NCBI GenBank assembly: GCA_002702705.1
Contig: PABH01000008.1
Coordinates: 120,463-184,462, forward strand
Direction: 5' to 3'
DNA from: Anaerolineaceae bacterium
GTDB taxonomy: Bacteria > Chloroflexota > Anaerolineae > Anaerolineales > Anaerolineaceae
Length of the DNA: 64,000 bases
This document shows positions 16,010 through 25,202 of the stretch, piece after piece (the first letter of the stretch is position 1; every line of letters begins with the position of its first letter). Position numbers and translations under genes: made by a program. The notes under the pieces were generated by a model. It saw nothing but the letters and a program-made list of their open reading frames with translations. It was not told the DNA's origin and ran no database searches.

Positions 16010-17164
16010 ATGAATAACAAAAAACTAATCCATTTTGCGCAAAACTGTATTCGGATTCCTAGTATCACCGGTCAGGAAGAAGAATTTATTCATTCGGTTA
16101 TTAAAGAAATGAAATCTTTAGGTTTTGATCGTGCCTGGATTGATAAAGCGGGAAATGCTATTGGTGAAATCAAGGGGAACCATCCAGGAAAAAATATATT
16201 GCTAGATGCACATGCCGATACGGTTACTGTGAAAGAAACCGATTGGACTGTTGACCCCTTTGGCGGTGTCATTAAGAATGAGCGTTTATACGGACGCGGT
16301 GCTGCGGATACCAAAGGCAATTTGGTCGCGATGATATACGGTGCTGCTGCTTTGGATCGATCCAAATTGTTTGGTAATGTATACGTCAGTGCAACCGTAA
16401 ACGAAGAGGTTGTTGAAGGTGGCAGCATTCAAGTGGTTGTTGATGAAGTGAACCCGGATTACGTCATTATTGGTGAAGCAACCCAATTGCAGCTTAATCG
16501 CGGGGGAAGAGGGCGTGCCGAAATAGTTGTAGAAACCATTGGTCAATCAGCCCATTCCTCATCACCGGAAATTGGAAATTGTGCGGTTCACCAGATGATG
16601 GATTTGATCAAGATCATTGATTCAAAAGAAAAAAACCAACATTCAATTTTAGGCCCAGGGTCAATGGTTTTAACCGACATCATTTCTGAGCCTTACCCAG
16701 GTCATTCCGTTATTCCAAACCGTTGTAAGGTCACATTTGACCGCCGCTTGTTGGTCGATGAGACCATAGAAAGTCTTCAATCAGAATTACAAACAACAGC
16801 ACAAGATGCGGGGATTTCCTGTATTATTCAGTTGAAAGAAGGTACTGAAACCACCTACACTGGATATCCAGTCGGAGGGCCCAAATTTTATCCAGCCTGG
16901 TTATTCGAAGAAGACCATCCTTTCATTCAACGTGCACTTTTTTCGCTTCAAACCATCCAACCGGACATTCAGATAAAAACGTACCGGTTTTGTACGAACG
17001 CCGCTTACACAGCGGGAATTGCAGCAATTCCAACCATAGGGTATGGGCTAGGAAAAGAATCGGATGCCCACACTGTCGATGAATCAATCGCATTAACAGA
17101 TTTACTTCAAGCTGCACATGGATACCAGGTGATTGTTGAAGGTGTTATGAAGCAGATGGAATAA
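16010..17164 (+). CDS. YgeY-like M20 family metallohydrolase (copy 1)
   Basis: A 384-residue zinc peptidase-fold hydrolase of the M20 clan and YgeY group. Metal and catalytic motifs are DAHADTV near residue 66, GRGAADTKGN near residue 98 and the general base pair in TVNEEVVEG near residue 130. YgeY proteins occur in anaerobic purine/selenium-linked clusters and are thought to hydrolyse a small amide. The gene starts with GGAG before ATG. Its last 20 bp overlap, tail to tail, the AOR gene on the other strand. It is a diverged paralogue of the protein at 20383-21600, so the two may act on different intermediates. Confidence 0.82.
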   Translation: MNNKKLIHFAQNCIRIPSITGQEEEFIHSVIKEMKSLGFDRAWIDKAGNAIGEIKGNHPGKNILLDAHADTVTVKETDWTVDPFGGVIKNERLYGRGAADTKGNLVAMIYGAAALDRSKLFGNVYVSATVNEEVVEGGSIQVVVDEVNPDYVIIGEATQLQLNRGGRGRAEIVVETIGQSAHSSSPEIGNCAVHQMMDLIKIIDSKEKNQHSILGPGSMVLTDIISEPYPGHSVIPNRCKVTFDRRLLVDETIESLQSELQTTAQDAGISCIIQLKEGTETTYTGYPVGGPKFYPAWLFEEDHPFIQRALFSLQTIQPDIQIKTYRFCTNAAYTAGIAAIPTIGYGLGKESDAHTVDESIALTDLLQAAHGYQVIVEGVMKQME

Positions 17165-19061
17165 AATCTTCAAGTCCCAGTTCAGTTAAAACTTCGGGTG
17201 ATGGTACACCAGTTTCCGTCCAATTCATCCGTTTAAAATATCGCTGGAGCGCATCAGCCAATTCAGGGGGTGTTAATGACTTTCCAGCAATCGGTCCTTC
17301 ACTCAAACGATAATAGGCTCTTGCTGAAAGGGTATCATCCGCAAGGGTAAAGCCTTCTCGCAGTAAATAAAGACGAGCTAACGTGATAATCCGGTCACCA
17401 ATTTGGTTAATATCATCCCGATCTAAATTCCAACCACCCGCTCCGTTTAATGCATCCACCATATGATGGTATTCATACGGATAAAAATGACAAATGACGG
17501 CACTATCCAGGAAGTTTTTAAAGGCTGTTTCATAAACAAATGCATCAATCTTTTTATCGGAAATACCCCAAAGTTCTAAAGGAGTTTCGAATCCCAATTC
17601 TCTCAAACGAGCGCATACATCACCACCATCAAAAGTGGCAAAGGTATCATTCAGATTGTGCATATGGTCTGCCCCCGTTGCGGAAAGAGCATATCCCATT
17701 CCCATTGCATTTTTTAAACGGGGATCGTGTAAAGGAAATTCCTGTTTACGGGAAACTGCCAAAAAGGGTACCGCGGCATTTCCGATTCGTTCTGCCATGC
17801 GGTAGCTGCCTTCTGCCATCCAATCACCAATACCAGATCGATCCGCGATTAATTGAATGCTTTTTAATAGGGCGTCACCGTCATCAAAAGTGGGTAAAAA
17901 GTCAAAACCATCCAGTAGCCCTTCTTGCACACAGTTCATTGTAAAAGCAATCGTACCACCTGTAGAAATAGTATCCAGGCCATAAGCAGCACACAACTCA
18001 TTGGCTTTTGCAACGATGACCGGATCAGTAATGCCGCATAAGGCACCTAAACCGCCAATCGATTCATATTCCGGGCCGCCATATTTTTCTTCAATGGTAA
18101 TTTCGCCATCATGGCCAACAACCAACTTACAGCGTACAGGGCAACGGTTACAGGTATCGCGATCTTTAATCAATAACGGGAAGATGGTGGCAGCATCAAT
18201 ATTTTCAATACCGTCCAAAACAGCATCTTGATAATTTCTGATCCCAGTTGCGCCACTGTCGTGATTAAATTTTACTGATCCTGATGTGCCATAAGAAATC
18301 GCCCAACCCATCATGTCTTTATAGTTGGATGTAATCCATTTGGCTGTCATTTTTACCAGGGCTTGATCCGCCAGTCCAACTTTCATTGTGCCCCGCACTG
18401 CAACTGCTTTCAGGTTTTTTGAACCCATCACGGCTCCCAAACCGGAGCGCCCGGCTGCACGATTTATATCATGCATGATGGAGGCATATAAAACCTCATT
18501 TTCACCAGCAGGACCAATTTGGGCTATGCGAACCTTGCTGTCACCCAATTCAGTATGCAAAGCTTCCTGGCAATCACCTGTGGTTTTACCCCAGAGATGT
18601 TCCGCCTCACGAATTTCTACACTGCCATCTTTAATCCATAAATAAACAGGTCGAGAAGCTTTTCCCTGAATAACTACAGCATCAAACCCAGCTTTTTTAA
18701 CTTCAGCACCCCACCAGCCACCTGCCTCACTGGAAGCCAATGCACCTGTCAGAGGAGACTTGGCTCCGACAGCATGCCGGCCAGTTCCTGGCAAAATGGT
18801 ACCTGTTAATAAACCCGGAGCAAAAATTAATAAATTTTCTGGTCCCAATGGGTCTATTTTTGGTGCTGTTTCCTTCATCAGGTAATAAAGGATCAATCCC
18901 CGTCCGCCAATCCATTTTTGATAAAAAGATTCAGGCTGTTCATCAACCCAAATTTCTTCCGTGGTCAAATTTACTCGTAATATTTTTCCAGTAAATGCTG
19001 TTTTTCCATCCAAAAAATCCTGTTCCATTAAAACCTGAAATTGTTTATTATTTTTTTCCAT
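17145..19061 (-). CDS. tungsten-containing aldehyde:ferredoxin oxidoreductase (AOR family)
   Basis: A 638-residue AOR-family enzyme, which uses a tungsten or molybdenum bis-pterin and one [4Fe-4S] cluster to interconvert aldehydes and acids with ferredoxin. Family features are IGGRGL and GPENLLIFAPG near the N-terminus, AKSPLTGALASSEAGG, the cluster cysteines CNRCPVRC near residue 300 and a distal Cys in SAVICHF. I use the start at 19061 (MEKNNKQ): a GGAGG site precedes it, and it overlaps the MoaD-like stop as TAATG. The ORF could extend to 19094, but only inside the upstream gene. The small ThiS-like partner suggests dedicated pterin cofactor supply. Confidence 0.9.
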   Translation of the reverse strand: MEKNNKQFQVLMEQDFLDGKTAFTGKILRVNLTTEEIWVDEQPESFYQKWIGGRGLILYYLMKETAPKIDPLGPENLLIFAPGLLTGTILPGTGRHAVGAKSPLTGALASSEAGGWWGAEVKKAGFDAVVIQGKASRPVYLWIKDGSVEIREAEHLWGKTTGDCQEALHTELGDSKVRIAQIGPAGENEVLYASIMHDINRAAGRSGLGAVMGSKNLKAVAVRGTMKVGLADQALVKMTAKWITSNYKDMMGWAISYGTSGSVKFNHDSGATGIRNYQDAVLDGIENIDAATIFPLLIKDRDTCNRCPVRCKLVVGHDGEITIEEKYGGPEYESIGGLGALCGITDPVIVAKANELCAAYGLDTISTGGTIAFTMNCVQEGLLDGFDFLPTFDDGDALLKSIQLIADRSGIGDWMAEGSYRMAERIGNAAVPFLAVSRKQEFPLHDPRLKNAMGMGYALSATGADHMHNLNDTFATFDGGDVCARLRELGFETPLELWGISDKKIDAFVYETAFKNFLDSAVICHFYPYEYHHMVDALNGAGGWNLDRDDINQIGDRIITLARLYLLREGFTLADDTLSARAYYRLSEGPIAGKSLTPPELADALQRYFKRMNWTETGVPSPEVLTELGLEDFIPSAS

Positions 19062-19294
19062 TAATACAAACCTCCTACAATTTGGGGAATACAATTAATA
19101 ATATCCCCGTGTTTAACATAATAATTTCCATCAGAAACCTGCCCGTTAACCAATAATACAAAAGACAAACCGGGTTTAATTTTTAATGTTTTAACAATCT
19201 CATTAAGGTAAACCCCTTCGGGCAGTCTCATTTCCAATTTATGATCTACTAAAGGTTTATCCAATATTAGTAAAGCAGTTTCAGGTTCTTTCAT
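19061..19294 (-). CDS. MoaD/ThiS-like beta-grasp protein with GGLY C-terminus
   Basis: A 77-residue ubiquitin-fold sulfur-carrier-like protein of the kind encoded beside AOR genes, where it is thought to serve pterin dithiolene synthesis. Visible family segments are LEMRLPEGVYLNEIVKTL, FVLLVNGQV and GDIINCIPQIVGG. Active carriers end in Gly-Gly, but here two residues (Leu-Tyr) follow. The GG codons (GGA GGT) are also the Shine-Dalgarno of the AOR gene, and the extra codons give the ribosome its spacing. Either the tail is trimmed after translation or the protein does not work as a thiocarboxylate carrier. Confidence 0.75.
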   Translation of the reverse strand: MKEPETALLILDKPLVDHKLEMRLPEGVYLNEIVKTLKIKPGLSFVLLVNGQVSDGNYYVKHGDIINCIPQIVGGLY

Positions 19295-19321
19295 TAAATT
19301 CTCTGGATTTAAAAATTAACT

Positions 19322-19351
19322 CGTAGGGAGGAAAAGTTTTTCCTCCCTACG
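19322..19351. terminator. 14-bp stem-loop between ygeW and the MoaD-like gene
   Basis: CGTAGGGAGGAAAA (19322-19335) pairs exactly with 19338-19351 around a 2-nt loop. On the transcribed minus strand it is followed by a modest T-rich stretch, so it may be a partial terminator that lowers AOR expression, or an mRNA-stabilising end. Confidence 0.75.
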
Positions 19352-19363
19352 TAAAAAAACAAA

Positions 19364-20356
19364 CTACAAACGACCACCCATGGTTAATGCCATTAAGGCT
19401 TTTTGGATGTGTAAACGGTTTTCCGCTTCATCAAAGATTACGGAATGTGGTCCATCAACAACGCCATTGGTTGCTTCATATCCACGGTCAATTGGCATAC
19501 AATGCATATAAATTGAATTGGGTTTGGAAAGATCCATGCGGCGTTCGTCACAAATCCAATCTTTGTGTTCATCACACATGGCTTGCACCTCAGCGGGTTC
19601 TTCCGTGTGCATAATTGGTCCCCAACTCTTGGCATAAATGATATCACCATCTTCAAAAGCAGCGTCCATATCATCCACGATTTCGAATTTGGTGCCATTT
19701 TGGGCGGCATGATCACGAGCAGAGTCTAAACATTTGGGCATTAATTCAAATCCTTTGGGATGTGCCAAAGTCACATCCATCCCAAAACGGGTCATCAACA
19801 TCACCAATGCCTGCGGCACGGATAATGGACGTACATATTTGGGAGCATATGTCCAGGAAATAACGAATTTTCGCCCGCGCAAATCATTTCCAAATTTTTC
19901 ACGAATGGTCATTAAGTCAGCCATCGCCTGACAGGGATGATCAACATCGTCTTGCATTGAAATGACAGGAATATCAATTTCATTTGCCAAGCGGTATTGG
20001 TAAGCTTGCCCAATGCCAGTGCGGCAGTCACGTACGGAAATTCCATGTCCATATCGTTGTAAGACACCACCCGTATCCCGTTCATTTTCTCCATGTCCAA
20101 CCTGTGTTGCACTGGGTGTTAAATAATGTGCATGACCACCAAGTTGGGTCATACCCGCTTCAAAAGAATTGCGGGTGCGGGTAGATTCTTCAAAAAACAA
20201 CATGAACAGCGTTTTATTCCGTAAAATGTGATCGGTATACTCGCCCACAGAGAAACGTCGTTTTAAATCGCCGGCCATTTCCATCATGGCGATCAATTCA
20301 TCAACCGACCAGTCTTCTGTCGAAATAAAATCCTTACCAAATAATCCTGTTTGCAT
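19364..20356 (-). CDS. ygeW: YgeW-like knotted carbamoyltransferase
   Basis: A 330-residue transcarbamylase. The carbamoyl-phosphate loop is STRTRNSFE near residue 58. HPCQAMADLM near residue 140 and MHCMPIDRG (usually HCLP) near residue 287 are present. The segment YVRPLSVPQ and the stretch LMTRFGMDVTLAHPKGFELMP closely match what I recall of E. coli YgeW, supporting the knotted subgroup and not OTC or ATC. Known clusters use it to phosphorolyse a ureido intermediate and gain carbamoyl phosphate. No carbamate kinase gene is in the window, so the ATP-yielding step would have to be elsewhere. It lies next to a YgeY gene, as in other bacteria. Confidence 0.88.
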   Translation of the reverse strand: MQTGLFGKDFISTEDWSVDELIAMMEMAGDLKRRFSVGEYTDHILRNKTLFMLFFEESTRTRNSFEAGMTQLGGHAHYLTPSATQVGHGENERDTGGVLQRYGHGISVRDCRTGIGQAYQYRLANEIDIPVISMQDDVDHPCQAMADLMTIREKFGNDLRGRKFVISWTYAPKYVRPLSVPQALVMLMTRFGMDVTLAHPKGFELMPKCLDSARDHAAQNGTKFEIVDDMDAAFEDGDIIYAKSWGPIMHTEEPAEVQAMCDEHKDWICDERRMDLSKPNSIYMHCMPIDRGYEATNGVVDGPHSVIFDEAENRLHIQKALMALTMGGRL

Positions 20357-20382
20357 TACTATCTTTCTCCTTTAAAATATGG

Positions 20383-21600
20383 TTAATTGGGTTTCGCACC
20401 AGTAACCTGTTGATAGATTACCGGATAAAGCGCATAAAACATGGCAGCCTGCACCACTTTATTCAGGTTCACCTGATCAAGTGCGGTATGAACGTAAACT
20501 TCTTCTTGGGGTCCAAATCCCAGGGTTGGGATTCCGGCTGCACCTGCGGAATAGGTGCCATCTGTACTAAATTTCCAAACATCAACCACAGGCTCTTGCT
20601 GCCATAAAGCCTGATAGGTCAATTTTCCAACCTGAACAACGAGATCGTTTTCTTCAACCAACCAGCCCGGATAAAAACTGGGTGCATCTAATCGTAACCC
20701 AGTATGGCTTAAAACAGGCTGGACCGGAATTTCCACAGAAGCGCCCATCGGCTCAACTACTGCTCGAATGCCTTCAACGATTGATTCGGCTGTTTCGCCC
20801 GGCACCAGTCTACGATCAATTGCCACTTCACACCAATCGGGAACTGAGTTTGGCGTATGTGGACCATTAATTAAACTAACGACCTGTGTTCCATCACCAA
20901 AAATGGGATGAGTGGGCAAGCTGCCATTCATTGCTTCAAGGGCTTCGATCACAGGGGCCATTTTTAAGATGGCGTTCTCACCAAGATGGGGTGTGCTGGC
21001 ATGGACTGCTTTTCCTTTGGTACGGACATGCACTTCACATCGCCCACGATGACCTCTTCGCAAAGTCAGATCCGTCGCTTCGGCCAAAAGAACACAATCC
21101 GGTTTTAATAAATCACGTTCCACCAAAGAGCGTAAAGCAAATCCTTCCGCATCTTCTTCCAGGGTAGCACCCATCACCACGACGGAAACGTCATCTAATA
21201 AGTTCAGTTTGTTTAAGATGGCTGCACCATAAACAATAGCGGCTACACCGGCTTTACAATCCGAAGCACCGAGTCCATATAAAACATCACCTTCGATGAC
21301 CGGTTCCAATGGCGGATGTGGCCACTGGGAATCGTCACTTACTTCATTCGTATCAAGATGGGCGTTAAAGAGGATTGTTCTTTTACCATTTCCAATTCTG
21401 CCGAGCGCATTCCCTGCACTATCAATCCAGACCTCATCACAACCGATTTGTTTCAGCTCCAAAAGTGTCCGTTCGACGGCTGGTTTTTCATGCCCTGTAT
21501 AACTTTGAATACGAATCAAATCACTTAAGAATTCCGTCATGGGTTGGCGAAATTCTTCTGCCATTGCTGCGATTTTTTCCTGTAATTCATTAATTTCCAT
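20383..21600 (-). CDS. ygeY: YgeY-like M20 family metallohydrolase (copy 2)
   Basis: A 405-residue M20 hydrolase. Ligand motifs are NAHLDTNEV near residue 79, GLGASDCKAG near residue 109 and the catalytic Glu pair in GATLEEDAEG near residue 144. EATDLTLRRGHRGRCEV is characteristic of the YgeY group. It lies 26 bp upstream of ygeW, the order found in anaerobic purine clusters, so it is the more likely functional YgeY of the two copies. Expected activity is removal of an acyl or carbamoyl-type group from an amino-acid-like intermediate; this is known only in outline. Confidence 0.87.
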   Translation of the reverse strand: MEINELQEKIAAMAEEFRQPMTEFLSDLIRIQSYTGHEKPAVERTLLELKQIGCDEVWIDSAGNALGRIGNGKRTILFNAHLDTNEVSDDSQWPHPPLEPVIEGDVLYGLGASDCKAGVAAIVYGAAILNKLNLLDDVSVVVMGATLEEDAEGFALRSLVERDLLKPDCVLLAEATDLTLRRGHRGRCEVHVRTKGKAVHASTPHLGENAILKMAPVIEALEAMNGSLPTHPIFGDGTQVVSLINGPHTPNSVPDWCEVAIDRRLVPGETAESIVEGIRAVVEPMGASVEIPVQPVLSHTGLRLDAPSFYPGWLVEENDLVVQVGKLTYQALWQQEPVVDVWKFSTDGTYSAGAAGIPTLGFGPQEEVYVHTALDQVNLNKVVQAAMFYALYPVIYQQVTGAKPN

Positions 21601-21621
21601 AAAATTATCCGTTTTCTACCA

Positions 21622-22641
21622 TTAAAATCCGTCAGCAAAAGCATCAACAACTGGTTTGATATCATCCATCATCGGGTACAAGATTGGGCAGGTCACACCG
21701 GCATCCACATATTCACGTACTTTTTTACGGCATTCTTCAGATGTGCCCACCGCCATTAAGTTACGGACCACTTCATCCGGGATAACCTTTGATGCGCGAA
21801 TATAATCTTCTTCGGTGGCCGGCCAACTCATAATGGATTGAACCTTTTCAAGTAATGACTGGTCTACTCCCGAAGCTTTCATAATATGCGGTTCGGTGGC
21901 CAGATAATATGCAACCAGTTTTTTACCTTCTGCCATCGCCGCATCAGGATTCTCGTCAGACAAACAACATACTAATAATTCGGGTCGGTCAATATCGGCC
22001 AGGGTTTTTCCTACTTTTTGGGCGCCCTTTTCAACCAAACTAACGGCTCGTTTAATATAATCCACCGAAACAACGTAATTTAACACCACACCATCACAAA
22101 TTTCGCCAGCCATTTCTAACATTTTATCGCCGGTTGCACCAATGTAAAGTGGAATATCACGCGGACTGGCATCGCCAAAAGCAACATCCAATTTAACACG
22201 ATCCAAATTAACAAATTCTCCTGAATAGCTAACCTCCTCCATGGTGAATAATTGGCGGATGGATTCGATATTTTCGCGCATCGCTTTAAGGGGTTTATGC
22301 CTGTTAACACCAACGCGGCTCGCAATCGGTTCCCACCAGGCACCCAAACCTAACATTACGCGTCCTTGTCCATCGACCTTGCCGCCAAGTTCCCACATGG
22401 TACTCCAAGTGGCGGCAATAACAGCGGGGTTTCTGGTCCAAATTGGTAATACACCGGAACCGAAACGCATCTTTTTTGTAACCGTCAACAAAGCACTCAT
22501 CATAACGACACAATCACGTGCCAAACGTGTATCCGCTTGCCAAATTTCACTGAAACCACGGTCTTCTGCGTATTTTGCGATTTCTAACTCATATTGGATA
22601 TCATGTTTATCTTGTAAATATAGGGCAACTCTTTGATTCAT
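21622..22641 (-). CDS. LLM-class (F420-type) flavin-dependent oxidoreductase
   Basis: A 339-residue luciferase-like TIM barrel of the F420-dependent kind (Mer/Fgd-like). It shows [14 protein letters not shown] near the N-terminus, RMRFGSG-type sequence ([17 protein letters not shown]), VMLGLGAW and [21 protein letters not shown]. In an anaerobe it is more likely an F420 hydride-transfer enzyme than an oxygenase. It sits between UbiD and YgeY, both 20 bp away, inside the long operon, so it should act on the same substrate series. Reaction unknown. Confidence 0.85.
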   Translation of the reverse strand: MNQRVALYLQDKHDIQYELEIAKYAEDRGFSEIWQADTRLARDCVVMMSALLTVTKKMRFGSGVLPIWTRNPAVIAATWSTMWELGGKVDGQGRVMLGLGAWWEPIASRVGVNRHKPLKAMRENIESIRQLFTMEEVSYSGEFVNLDRVKLDVAFGDASPRDIPLYIGATGDKMLEMAGEICDGVVLNYVVSVDYIKRAVSLVEKGAQKVGKTLADIDRPELLVCCLSDENPDAAMAEGKKLVAYYLATEPHIMKASGVDQSLLEKVQSIMSWPATEEDYIRASKVIPDEVVRNLMAVGTSEECRKKVREYVDAGVTCPILYPMMDDIKPVVDAFADGF

Positions 22642-22660
22642 TTAATTTATTCTCCCTTCA

Positions 22661-24022
22661 TCAACTTAAATATTTTTTAAGATCCATCATTGGATAGCGA
22701 ATTCGCTCTCCATAATTTCTACGTTCTGGTTTGTAGGTGGCATCAATGCCAATCTTGGTATGAACACCACGCATATCGGCTGTAGGATCCATTTCATGGC
22801 CTTGAGCTCCAGGAACCAGGAAAAAGTCCTTCGACCAATCTACCCGATTGGTTAGTGCCCACAGCACATCCGCAGGGTCATGGATATTAACATCCGAATC
22901 AACAACAATTACTTGTTTGATATTGACGTGGGCTGTAAAGGCTGCCATTGCAACGTTATAAGGTTCACCAGGATTGGACTTATCAATTTGCACCAGGGCG
23001 GAAAATCCATTCCCATACGGTGGAATATGCAAACCGGTTACATTCTGGCTGACATGTTTTACAAAACGTAACAGCAAAGGTTCCCTTGGTAAAACATTAC
23101 CAATATAAATATGTTCATCCCAGCCGGGAACAATCGTCTGAAAGATAGGTTGGTTACGATAACAAATAGCAGTCACTTCAAAAACCGGTGATTCCCATAA
23201 TTCTCCATAATAACCATGGAATTCTGCCAATGGGCCTTCTTTTTTGCGGATTTGTGGGGGTAAATATCCTTCAATCACAATTTCAGCATGAGCGGGAATA
23301 TCGATATCCACGGTAACCCCCTTATGAACAGGGACCGCTTCTCCGCGAATCGCTCCTGCAATTGCGAGTTCATCATTATCGTAACGTGCGCCACCGGCAA
23401 TTGAAATCGCCGGATCAATCCCAATCACCACGGCTACCTGCAAACCTTCCCCTTTTTCTTGCTGGATTTTATAAAACTGCATAACGTGCCGCCACTCATT
23501 AACGTTAAAACCAAAAGTGGTCTTTCCAAGCACCTGCATTCGGTTGTAAGAAAGGTTTCCACGCCCGCTGATTGGATCCTTAGTGACCACAACGCCGCCC
23601 GTAATGAATGGACCACCATCATGCAATCCATGGGTTGGAATGGGAATTAAATTCAGATCAATATCATCACCTGTAATTATGTTCTCCATCCAGGCTGGCT
23701 TGTTCTCTGTTTGTTTTGGAAAAACAGCGTTGGCGGGCTCTAACGCGAAACTCATTTTATCGATGATGTCATCAACCTCACAATTTAATGCCAGCGCTGC
23801 CGTTACCGGGTTAACTACCGCATTTGCAAATATATGCCACGGATATTTATCGGTTTTGTCCATTGGATTTTCAAAGATAACTGCCTGACCACTTTGTCTT
23901 GCCAATGTTGCAGCTACGTTTGCCAGTTCGTGCACTAAATCAACTTTTTTCTCGATTGTCGTTAATCTACCTTGTTCGCGTAATCGATTAATATAACTTC
24001 GCAAATCTGAAATTTTTTCCAT
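22661..24022 (-). CDS. ubiD: UbiD-family prFMN-dependent decarboxylase
   Basis: A 453-residue reversible decarboxylase of the UbiD family; size and full-length collinearity are normal. Visible are the N-terminal SDLRSYINRLREQGRL, the metal/prFMN region NLSYNRMQV near residue 156, AGGARYDNDELAIAGAIRGE, and KEGPLAEFHGYYG carrying catalytic-type Glu residues near residue 270. The prFMN cofactor would come from UbiX at 6552-7142. In this operon it likely decarboxylates an aromatic or heteroaromatic acid; specificity cannot be read. It begins 8 bp after a UroD protein gene. Confidence 0.93.
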   Translation of the reverse strand: MEKISDLRSYINRLREQGRLTTIEKKVDLVHELANVAATLARQSGQAVIFENPMDKTDKYPWHIFANAVVNPVTAALALNCEVDDIIDKMSFALEPANAVFPKQTENKPAWMENIITGDDIDLNLIPIPTHGLHDGGPFITGGVVVTKDPISGRGNLSYNRMQVLGKTTFGFNVNEWRHVMQFYKIQQEKGEGLQVAVVIGIDPAISIAGGARYDNDELAIAGAIRGEAVPVHKGVTVDIDIPAHAEIVIEGYLPPQIRKKEGPLAEFHGYYGELWESPVFEVTAICYRNQPIFQTIVPGWDEHIYIGNVLPREPLLLRFVKHVSQNVTGLHIPPYGNGFSALVQIDKSNPGEPYNVAMAAFTAHVNIKQVIVVDSDVNIHDPADVLWALTNRVDWSKDFFLVPGAQGHEMDPTADMRGVHTKIGIDATYKPERRNYGERIRYPMMDLKKYLS

Positions 24023-24029
24023 ATTTTAA

Positions 24030-25202
24030 TTACTCCGTTTTGATTGGGTAATCTCCAACAGCTCTGGCTGTTTCCAACATTGCCATATAATATTCAGGTT
24101 TCACACCAGGATGAATAGAATTACTGCTTGATAATAAAAACCCTCCCCCAGGTGCAGCGGAACGAATCACATATTCTGTTTGTTCACGTACCGCTTGTTC
24201 CGGTCCATCGACTAACACGGTGGAACAATCTACGTTGCCAATTAATGTCAAGCGGTCACCATAATCACGTTTAATCTGGGCAATATCCATCCCTGCGTGC
24301 GGTTCAATCGCTTGAAAACCATCCACGCCAGCCTGAATAATATCTTCAAGCAGACTGTTTACATTACCATCCGTGTGTTTAACATAATAACCACCATAAC
24401 GATGTACGAGATCGGTAATTTTCTTTAACCTCGGAAATACAAATTTCCTAAAATGGCGCGGTGAAAAGATTGGTCCTTTATTGGATGCCCAATCATACCC
24501 CCCTTCCATACCGTGAACCCCATGCTGTAACATTTTTTCAGCTAGTGGTAAAGCAAGGTTTAATCGAGCATCTAAATAACGGTGAATTAAATCCGGGGCC
24601 TCAACCAAACCGATTAAAAAGGTTTCAGCCCACTCAAATGTTGAACCAATTTCAACATCAATATGACCGAGAATCATCATTTCGGAACCTAAGGCTTCAA
24701 CAACACGATCAACCGGAGAAAAATCCCAGGCATCCGGATCAAAAGTTTGACTCTCCAGGAAATCTGTTAACTTTTCCAATTCAGCCAATCCACCCTGTTT
24801 AATCGAAGAATCAACTGTGTCATAAACATCTGAATCCGCATGATACAGTGCAATCTCCCACTGCCCAGTTTTTTGATTTGTAAATTTCCATGTATTTTCT
24901 GTCAGTTGTTCCGGAATTGCATTCTCTCTAGGTTGAGGAGACACCAATGGAAAAACATCAAGTTCCAACTTTTTATATAATTCAATATCATCGGTTAATC
25001 GTTGATGAAGGTATTGATTGATCGTTCCATCTAACAATGCCTTGTTTCTTTTCAGTCCTCGCGCATTCCCGCCAAAACCACATAATGTGGGTCTGCCCAG
25101 AAAAAACTCAGCGGTTGGATTATCGATCGTTAATTCAAAAATTGGCACCCGATCCGCTTCCTTATGCTGAAACGCTAATGTCGCTCTTTCTTTTCCATTC
25201 AT
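24030..25202 (-). CDS. UroD-family protein lacking the zinc cysteines
   Basis: A 390-residue UroD-fold protein starting MNGKERATLAFQHKEADRVP, the usual opening of the methyltransferase-like branch. Where MtaA/MtbA have H-x-C it has KHTDGN, and the C-terminal Cys is replaced in LSSSNSIHPGVKPEY. It therefore probably lacks the thiol-activating zinc and may bind or transfer a methyl group in another way, or act on the corrinoid side as MtaB/MtvB-like enzymes do. It overlaps the aminohydrolase stop by 4 bp and precedes UbiD by 8 bp. Five UroD paralogues are present in the window; this is the only one within the long operon. Confidence 0.82.
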   Translation of the reverse strand: MNGKERATLAFQHKEADRVPIFELTIDNPTAEFFLGRPTLCGFGGNARGLKRNKALLDGTINQYLHQRLTDDIELYKKLELDVFPLVSPQPRENAIPEQLTENTWKFTNQKTGQWEIALYHADSDVYDTVDSSIKQGGLAELEKLTDFLESQTFDPDAWDFSPVDRVVEALGSEMMILGHIDVEIGSTFEWAETFLIGLVEAPDLIHRYLDARLNLALPLAEKMLQHGVHGMEGGYDWASNKGPIFSPRHFRKFVFPRLKKITDLVHRYGGYYVKHTDGNVNSLLEDIIQAGVDGFQAIEPHAGMDIAQIKRDYGDRLTLIGNVDCSTVLVDGPEQAVREQTEYVIRSAAPGGGFLLSSSNSIHPGVKPEYYMAMLETARAVGDYPIKTE

